Assembly (NCBI RefSeq): GCF_030816915.1
Contig: NZ_JAUSYN010000002.1
Location: forward strand, 6,957,501-7,021,500
Length of the DNA stretch: 64,000 nt
Direction of reading: 5' to 3'
Origin: Streptomyces sp. B3I8
Lineage (GTDB): Bacteria > Actinomycetota > Actinomycetes > Streptomycetales > Streptomycetaceae
In this document: positions 19,301 through 28,300 of the stretch, in pieces
Layout of the letters: the number at the start of each line of letters is the position of its first letter
How positions within the stretch are numbered: the stretch's first letter is position 1
Made by a program: the position numbers and the translations under genes
The notes under the pieces: model-generated
What the model was told of the DNA's origin: nothing
The model's database searches: none
What the model saw: the letters and a program-made list of their open reading frames with translations, nothing else

Positions 19301-22300
19301 CGGCTCCTACCTCCGCACCGGCCAGGAGGCGGCGCGCTGGGCGTCCCCGTGGAGTGACCCGGCGTACGTCGTGGTGGCCGAGGACACGGGGACGGGCATG
19401 GTCCGGATCACGCTGCCCGGCGGGCGACGGATCGCCGTACCGCACGCGGAGGCCGCCGAACTCCTCGCCCGCGACGCCGAACTCATCAGCCGCACCCAGT
19501 TGGGGACGGACGTCGTACTGGCTCTCTCCAGGCCCGGCGCCGGCGCGCCGCAGCCGAGCGTGCCACAGCCGGACGCCGCTCAGCCGAACGTCCCGCAGCC
19601 CACCGCGCCGCAACCCACTGCTCCTCAGCCCACCGCGCCCCCCTCCCTGGGGCTCGCCGTCGTCCACGCCACCGGCCGGGCCGTCTGGGAGTCCAGGGGC
19701 ACCACCGGGCTCGACCGCTCCGTGGGCACAGGGCCGGTCTCACTGGTCGGCACCTCCGCCACGGACGGCACCTCGTTCGCCGCCGAGTGGATCAGAATGC
19801 ACCCGTTGGAAGTGCGCCTGAAGGCCCAGCAGCCCCCGGCGGAGACCCCGCCCCGGCCCCAGCCCGTCTCGTCCCGGTCCGGTGAGTCCGACACCCCCGC
19901 CCCTGTCCCCTCCACATCCGGCACCCCCGCCCCTGTACCCTCCACATCCGACACCCCCGCCCCCCGGAAAACCGATACCCCCACCTCCCTGGAAACCGTC
20001 GGCAAAACGGGGCGCCCCCGCGCGTCGGCCACCCGGCCACCGCGCCGGAACCGCCCGGCCGCGCTGCCCAGCATCCCCGAGGGCGCCCCCGCCCCCCCGG
20101 TGCCGCCCGTCCCCGCACGGATCCCGGGCGTGCCCCGGCTCGCCGGGGTCGGTGACGACATCGACGAGCGGCGCCCCCCGCGCCTCGACCGCGACCTGCC
20201 GCCCGCCCCCGTCAGCGGCGGTGGACCCGTGTCGTTCACCGACCGCTCCCGGCTGCCCGCGTACATGGGCGGGGTCGGTGCCCTGCTGCCCGGGCTGCCC
20301 CGCAGTGTGCTGAGCCGCTCCTACCGGCTGGGCCAGGGCGACCGCGTGCTGCGCGGCGGCGAGGGCGTGGTCCGGGAGATCGGCGACCGTCTCGGCGCCA
20401 CCTGGGACCTGGCCCCGGCTCCGGTGTCGAAGCGCCGCGGCACACCCCCGCGGACCCTCCTCGACGACGTGCGGCAGCGGTTGGACCGCAACCCGCACGG
20501 CTTCTTCGGCGACGGTCAGCAGTTCACCTACCGCACCAGGAGCGGCCGTACCCGGGTGGCCACCGTGACCGCGCGTCCGTACGGGCAGTGGGAACGCTTC
20601 ACCTTCGGCTACGCCAATCCGGTCAAGGTGGACACCATGCAGCGGACCACCACCACGACCGGCCGCACCGCCGTCAACAGCACCTCCACCTCGCTGCTGC
20701 CGGCGGTGCCGCTCGGCCCCGCCAAGCACACCTACCACGTCTGGGGGCGGGTCTTCTTCCGGAAGTCCTGGGGCAAGCGGGTCCAGTACGGGCAGCAGAA
20801 CCAGGTCATGAACCAGGTCGAGACCCGCACCACCGACGGCTCGCACGCCCACCTGGACGACGTCTGGTACGAGGTCGCGGTCACCGACCGCAGGGGCCGC
20901 CCCGTCGACGGCAGGGGCAAGCCGGTGACCGGGCGCGGCACGCGCGGGATCGGCTTCGGATTCGCCGTCCGCGACGGACTGCTGGTGCGGCTGGCCGACA
21001 GCCTCACCCACGACACTCCGCCCGCCGAACGGCTGCCCGCACGGATCGACCTGGGCGGCCGGCCCGCCTACCGCTCGGTCGCCACCGAGACCTACGGTCC
21101 GATGTCGCACGTACGCGACTGGGTGCTGCACCGGGCCGGGGTCAAATCGGGCACCATGGCGGGCACGCAGCTGGGCGACTTCTTCTCCTCCGACTCCTTC
21201 CAGCGCGCCGGCGGTGTCCTCAACGCGGGCCGGACCACCACGCCCCCGCTGTTCCGCGACGACTCGGGCCGCGACCCGCTCGGTGTCTTCTCCGTCCGGG
21301 TCGAGTCGGGCGACGCCGTCCTCATCAGCGAGACCAAGGCGGCGGAACTGCGCGACATCATGCAGACCACGGTCCGCAACGAACGCAACGTGGCGCACTC
21401 GAGGAACACCGAGATCGGCGGCGCGGTCGGCCCCTCGTTCCAGTGGTTCGGGCTGCGCGAGGGGAAGTTCAACCTGCGGCTGCTGCTCGGCGGCAACGTC
21501 CGCTACGGCAGTTCCCGCAGCCGCGGTGCCACCACCGGCGGTACCGGCGCCGTCAAGTCGGCCGCGCAGGCGAAGGGCGATCCGACCGGCCTCTACCTCG
21601 TACAGAAGACGATCACCGTGACGGCGCCGCCCGACAGCAAGGCACCGCTGCCGAACCAGCGCGGGGACGGCGACGGCAGGCGTGGGAAGCTGCGCAAGAA
21701 CCCGCCGCAGACGTGGAGTTCGCCGCCGCGCAGCCAGACCTTCCAGACCTGGGCGGTGGAGCGCATGACGCGCACCGAGGCCCTGCGGCTGGCGGGCGAG
21801 GACCGCACCCCGCCCACCGGACCCGAACCGGCCGTCCCGCCCTACCTGGCGGAGAACGACCCCACCACCCTCGGCATGGCACGCGTGGAGGAGTTCTCCT
21901 TCGCGGACGGCTCCACCACCCGCACCGCGCGGGGCGAGGAACGCACGTTCCCCGAGTACGTCGCCGAGCGGGTGCTGACCGAGGTCGCCCGCGTCCACCC
22001 CGACCTGGTCGCGCCGATCGGTGAACTGAACCCGGACAACCCGCGCTGGCGGGACGCCGCGCACTACGAGATCGTCCTCAACAACACCCTGGAAGTGCTC
22101 AACACGCTGACCCACCACGGTATGGCGGGCAACCTCGAGACGATGATGACCGGCGGCCTGCGCCTCTCGCTGGTCGACTCCGGCCGCGCCACCCGCGGCC
22201 TGCGGCACGTGTGGATCGACGCCCGGCTGACCGGGCGGCGCTACGAGGGGAAGCAGAAGGACCTGCGGCTGCGGTTCAGCGCGCCCGGCAGCGAGAACCT

Positions 22301-25300
22301 CGGCGGGCAGCAGACCGCGGGACGCGGTCTGCACGGGGGAGTGGAGGGCCTGCTCTCCGTGCGCGACCCGGCCAGCGACGACATCGGCCGGCCGAACCGC
22401 GCGGGCTCGGCCTCGCTCGGCGGACGGTACGGGCGCCGCACCGACGTGGAGAGCGGGTACGGGCCGAGCGCGACGCACGAGGGCATGGCCATCAGCACCA
22501 AGGGCGCGCAGCTCTACAGCTACGACCTCACCCTCACCGCCCGGCGGGGCGGGTTCTGGCGGTTCCGCAGCATGCTGCGCGGCATCCTGTTCCTGAACCT
22601 GCTCGGTACCCAGCCGTTCGTCTTCCGGGACCCGCGGACCGACCTGATCGCGCCGACCGCGACCCCGGGCACCGATGCGGGCACGGACGGCGTCACGGAT
22701 ACGGCGGTCACGGGTGGGGACGGGAGCACGGGCACGGACGGGGTCACTGTGGGAACGACCCCGGCCCCGACCCTGTCCGCCGACCCGCGCCGTCCGGGCG
22801 GACCCGTCACCGGGCGCGTGCTGCTGAGCATCCCCTCGGAGCACGTCCCCACCCGCCTCACCCCCCGGCGCCTCTCCCCGCTCCACGGGCACCCCCTGCG
22901 CATGACCGCCCGCGGCGCCCGCGACCTCGCCCTGTCCACGAGCCGGTTCTTCGACCGGGCCGCACGGCAGAAGCCCGAGGACTACCAGCGGCACCCCTTC
23001 CTCACCCTCGCCGTCACCGCCCACCCCGGGATCACCGACGCGGCCCAGCAGGTGCTGGAGGAGGCGTCCGGCGACTCCTGGCTGCTGTCCGAGGAGGGCG
23101 CCCCCGCGCACGACGCCGCGATGCGGGCCTTCCAGAGCCAGTACCTCACGTCCAACTTCGACCAGACCTCGACACCTTCGGGATGGCGGGTCTCCGGGTT
23201 GTGGGCGAAGGCGCCGTACCTCAACCGTTCGTCGGTCCTCGCCCACCGCACCCGGCTGGTGCCGGGCAGCATGACCGCGCTGACCGGTGCCGTCCCCGTC
23301 GACACCGAGACCACGCTCGGCGGTGCCACCCAGGCCGCCGGTCGCACCAGCCGCACCAGCACCACGTTCTTCGGCGGCCAGCTGGTCTACCTGCATTCCC
23401 ACCGCACCGGGCCCGGCATCACAGGCAACTACGGTCTCGTCGTCAGCCCCTACCGGCTCGACCGCACGCAGGCGCGCACCGTATCCCGGGTCGCGCTCGC
23501 GGAGATCAACCGCAAGGACTTCAACCGTCAGGTCCTCGTGACCGGCGACGTCCAGCACGAGATCGCGGCCGCCTCCTCCACCGTCGGCCGGGCGGCGACC
23601 GGTCGGCGGTACGTCCCGCGCTGGCTGGCCGGGGCCGCCGGGCGCCGGGTCACGGTCGACGACGGCTGGACGGGACACCTCCCGGAGAAGAGCGCCCACC
23701 GGCTGGGCCTGCTCACCGACCGGTGGGGCGATGTCCCCCTGTACACCGCGCGGTCCTGGTCGCCGCAGCCCTGGCTGCTCGACAACCCGTTCGGCGGCTT
23801 CACCGTCAACTCCCTCAACGCGGCGCCCGTCCTGCGGAACTTCGACCGCAAACTGCGTCCGCTGGGTCTGTCCAAGGCGGACCAGGACGCCGTCCACCGG
23901 CTGGTGTCGGCGCGCGTGGTGCGCGCCCTGGGCAAGGAGATGGTCGGTTCCGGCTCCTCGGTGCCCGCGAGCATCGGCCGCTGGGGTTCGCGGACCGCGC
24001 AGTTGTGGGTCGGCGAACGTCAGGTCAGGGTCCGGGCGGAACTGATCCCGGTGAAGGTGCCCCGACCCGCCGACACCGCCCGTAACGACGGGGAGCCGGG
24101 CTTCAACGGCCTCGGACACAGCGTGGAGTTCGAGGAACACCGGCAGGCCGTGGAGACGGAGCAGGAGAGCAGCACCCGGGCCGCGGGCGCCAGCGTCGGC
24201 ACCACCGTCAGCGAGGGCGTGCACACCGGCAACGACGTCGTCAGGGCGGCGGGACCGAACTACTCCGAGGTCGGCGCCACCCAGCAGAACGCGAACCAGT
24301 CCCACACCGAGGGCGGTGTGCGCATCGCCACCGCGACCACCACCCAGGCCCACGGCGAGTACGTCACCCGCTACCGGCTCCGCCTCACCATGGAAGTCAC
24401 CGACACCGGCGAACCGGCCGACACCACCGGCATCGTGCCGGCCCCCGCCGGTGGCGTCGCCGCACTCCGGCGGGGACTCGGTCGCTGGTGGCACAAGTGG
24501 ACCGGGCACCGTCGGCACACCATCGTCGAAGAGGGCGACGTGGGCGAGCTCATCGAGCACCTGCCTCTCAGCCTCATGCGCCCCGACCCGCCCCGCACGG
24601 CCGGCACCGACACCACCGGCAGCGCCGATGCCACCGGCAGCACCGACCCCGACCCGCTGGCCCCACCGCCACTCGGCCCGGCCGCCGGCCCTCACAAGGT
24701 GGACGTCCCGCGCGTCATGGGCGCGGGCGGCTGGCACGACGTCGCACATCCCGGCGACGGCACCACGAAACCGTTCACCCTGCCCACGGACGGTTTCAAG
24801 ATCCGCCGGGTCGTCGGCATCGACCACCTGCACACCGCCAACACCCTCGCGCTGGCGGCCGCGTACGACGCCTCGCTCGACCTGCCGCGCACCGGCGCAC
24901 CCAGTGAGGCGCTCGTCGCCAAGTCACTGGACACCCCGCTGACCCGGGCAGGCAGCGGAAGCGCGCAGAACCTGGAGGACGGCACCGGCAACGGGGCGCT
25001 CACCTCGTTCTACGACCACACGCTGAACCCGGACGGCTACCAGATCCCCGGACTGACCGACAGTAGCTTCTTCGGCGGTGCCGACGGAGATCTGCGCATG
25101 TACTCCAAGCCGGACTTCCGTGGCGCCCAACTCCTCACCGTCGCCGACGGGATGAAGCACGAGGCGCCCAGGCGCGACATCCAGGGCGGCGGCATGTCGG
25201 CGGCCCGGGTCGGCACGACCGAGTCGTCGCTGGGCGGCGGCCCCCTCACGTCCTCCCAGAACACCGGCTCCAACCAGATGGGCGCCTCCGGCCCCGGCGA

Positions 25301-28300
25301 CTCCTCCACCGAGTCCGACGCCCTCGCCCAGTCCGGCGACCGGCTCGCCTCCGTCAACGTCAAGCCGAACGCCACCCGTTCCTTTCTCTTCGCCATCCCC
25401 ACCACCTGGCTCAGCGTCGCCGCCGTCCATCACCACGCCAAGGACAGCAAGGCGGTACAGGTGCTGCGCAGCCCCTTCGGGCAGACCAGGCGGGCACCGC
25501 AGGCGGTGGAGACCGACACCACCGTGCTCGCCTGGGTGCGTGAGGACATCGCCCGCTCCCTCGGACTGATCGACGACACCGGATTCCCGCCCAAGGTGGG
25601 CAAGGCGTGGGACGCGGTCACCAAGGCGGACAAGGCGTGGACGGCCGCCGACAAGAAGTACTGGGACCTGCGCCGCGACGAGGGGCCCGCGAGGGACGCG
25701 GCGCTCGAGACGGCCCAGCGGGACCTGGACACCCGGATCGCCGTCCTGGACACCCTGCCGGAGGTCGTCGCGGCGCGCGACGCGCTGCACGCCTTCGACG
25801 ACGAGGCGCGGACCGCCGAGCCCGCCCACGAGGGCTGGGCCGAACTGCGCGAGGAACAGCGCCAGGACGCCGTCGACCGGCTGGCGCAGGTGAAACGGGA
25901 GGCGCTGGCGGAGGTGACCCGGACCCGGGACACGGCACGTGCCCGGGTGGACGAGTTCGACGCCATGCTGCGGACGGCGCGCGAGGAGGCCGAGGCGCTG
26001 GCACTGGAGTACGCCCGGGTCCGCGAGGGCGCCGACCGGCTCACGCGCTGGCACCAGCTGCAGGTTACGGAGCAGGGCCGCGAACGGCTCGGCACCACAC
26101 CCGAACCGGACGAGGTGACGTTCATCCCGCCGGGGACGGAGGCGAAGAGCGACGACGGGAAGAAGAGCGACGACGGGAAGAAGAAGGACGACGGGAAGAA
26201 GAAGGACGACGGGAAGAAGGAGGAGCCGAAGAAGGGCGTCGGCAAGCAGGGTGACGGGGCTGACGGGAGCGGTGAGGCCGCCCTCCCGGGCGCCCGCCCG
26301 GCGTACGCGCGTCCGCCCTGGCAGCCGGATCCGAAGCGATCCGGCGTCCGCTTCGACGCGGCGACGGACCACCGCACGCTGACGGCCACCGGACCCGACG
26401 GCCGCACCCGCGTCTACGACCTCCACCGGCCCGCCACCGACGGCAACGGCTTCTTCGCCGCCGTCGGACATGTGGTCGACGGCCGGTACCGCGACCCCGC
26501 CCTGCTGGCGGCCGCGGTGGTCCGGAGCGAGGAGATGCCGAAGGACGCGCCCCTGGACCCGGACGCGGTCTTCCGCACGGAGGAGCTGGACCGGCGCATC
26601 GGCGGCACGGACTACGGCCGCAACCCGGCCAGGGAGCGGCTCGACCTGGCCGCGGTCGAGGCGGACGGGGGGCGCCTGCCCGAGACCGTGCGGACGGCCC
26701 TGAACCCTGTGCAGCGGGCCGCCCTCGTACGCCTGCACGTGCAGCGGGCCCGCCGGTGGGACGCGGCGACGGCCGTGCTGGCCGCATCGGTGACAGCCAG
26801 GAGCCTCGGCGTCGACCTCGTCGTCGTCGACGAGGACGGCACCGAGCAGCGCTACTCCGGCAGGACCCCGCGCCACACCGGCCGCCTCCCCGAGGTGACG
26901 ATCTACCGGCAGGGTGACTCCTATCTGTCCGCCGTCCCCCGCACCACGGCGCCCCTTTCCGGAACCTCCCCCGGCACGGACACCGACACGCCGATCGCGC
27001 CGCCGCCGGTCGTGCCGGGTGACACGACGCCCGAGCCGCCGATCGCGCCTTCGGTCGTGCCGGGCGGGGCGAGGTCCGAGTCGTCGGTCGTGCCAGGTGG
27101 TGCGGGGACCGAGCCGTCGGTGGTGTCGCCGCCGGCCGCGCCGAGCGGTGCGGAGGCCAAGTCGTCGGTCGCGCCGCCGCCGGTTCCGCCGCTCGGGGCG
27201 GACGCCGCCCGGTCCACGGTCGCGCCGCCGCCCGCCGCGCCGAGCGGTGAGAAGCTCGCGCCCCCCGCCGCCCCTCCCGTCGCGCCCGGCGCCGCGAGAG
27301 GCACGTCCCCCTCCGCGGCGGACGGTGCCCGGCGGGCACCTGCCGCCGCGTCCCTCGTACCGCCGGCCGGGCCGGAGACCGCACCGCCGTCTCCGGTTCG
27401 GGCGGCTCCCCGCCCGCCTGCCGCCGGGGCGCGTGTCACCGTGGGCGACCGCGGCTTCGTACGGCGCGCGGTCCGCGCCGACGGGGACTGTCTGCTGCAC
27501 GCCGTACGACACGGGTTGCGGACGCAGGCGCCCGGACTGCCCGCCGGACGCATGGCCGTACCGGAACTGCGCCGGCACCTCGCGCACTGGTACGCCCACT
27601 CCGACGCGGCCGCCGAGCTGCGTGCCGGGCACGCCGACCAGGACCCGTTGGACATCCTGATCCGGGATCAGTTCCCCGACCGGGCCTCCCTCCTCGACCT
27701 GCTCGGCCGCACCCGACCCCCGGAGCTCACCCCCGCCCAGCGCGAGCGGGTGGACGAACGGGTGTCGGACGCCAGGATGCGTGCCGCCCTGGTCGCGCTG
27801 GCCTCCGATCCCGGCGACCGGGAACTGCTGCGCGATCTGCCCACGGGTGTCGCCCGCACCCTGCTCCCGGACGACCCGTCCACCCTCCCCCCTGTCGACC
27901 GGGACTTCGAGCAGCGCCAGATCGCCCTGGCGCACGTCGAGACCCTGCGGGCCGAGGTGCTGAACGTGCTGCGGGCCGACCCCGGGAACCCGGCCGCCGA
28001 CGCCCTGTGGCAACGGGTGCGCACCGCACTGCCGCACCGCGTGCGCGAGGGCGGACTCCCGCACGACCGCACCGAGTTCCTCACACTGAGCCTGAACGAC
28101 GTCGTCGTCCGCGCCCTGTCCTCCGCAGACCTGTGGCAGTCCCCCTTCTACGACGAGGTGCCCCTCCTGGTGGCCCGCGCGCTCGGCATCGACCTCGTCG
28201 TCGTACAGCCCGGCGCCCGTGGCGGCCATTCGGCCCGGCCGCTGGATGCCGACGCCACGGGGCCGACCGTCCACGTCCACTACAACGGCATCAACCACTA

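Noticed and set aside
19740..24833. 1,697-codon minus-strand open frame inside the giant gene
   Set aside because: A shadow of the strong third-position GC bias of the plus-strand gene. The product is Gly/Arg/Val-rich without any family motif.
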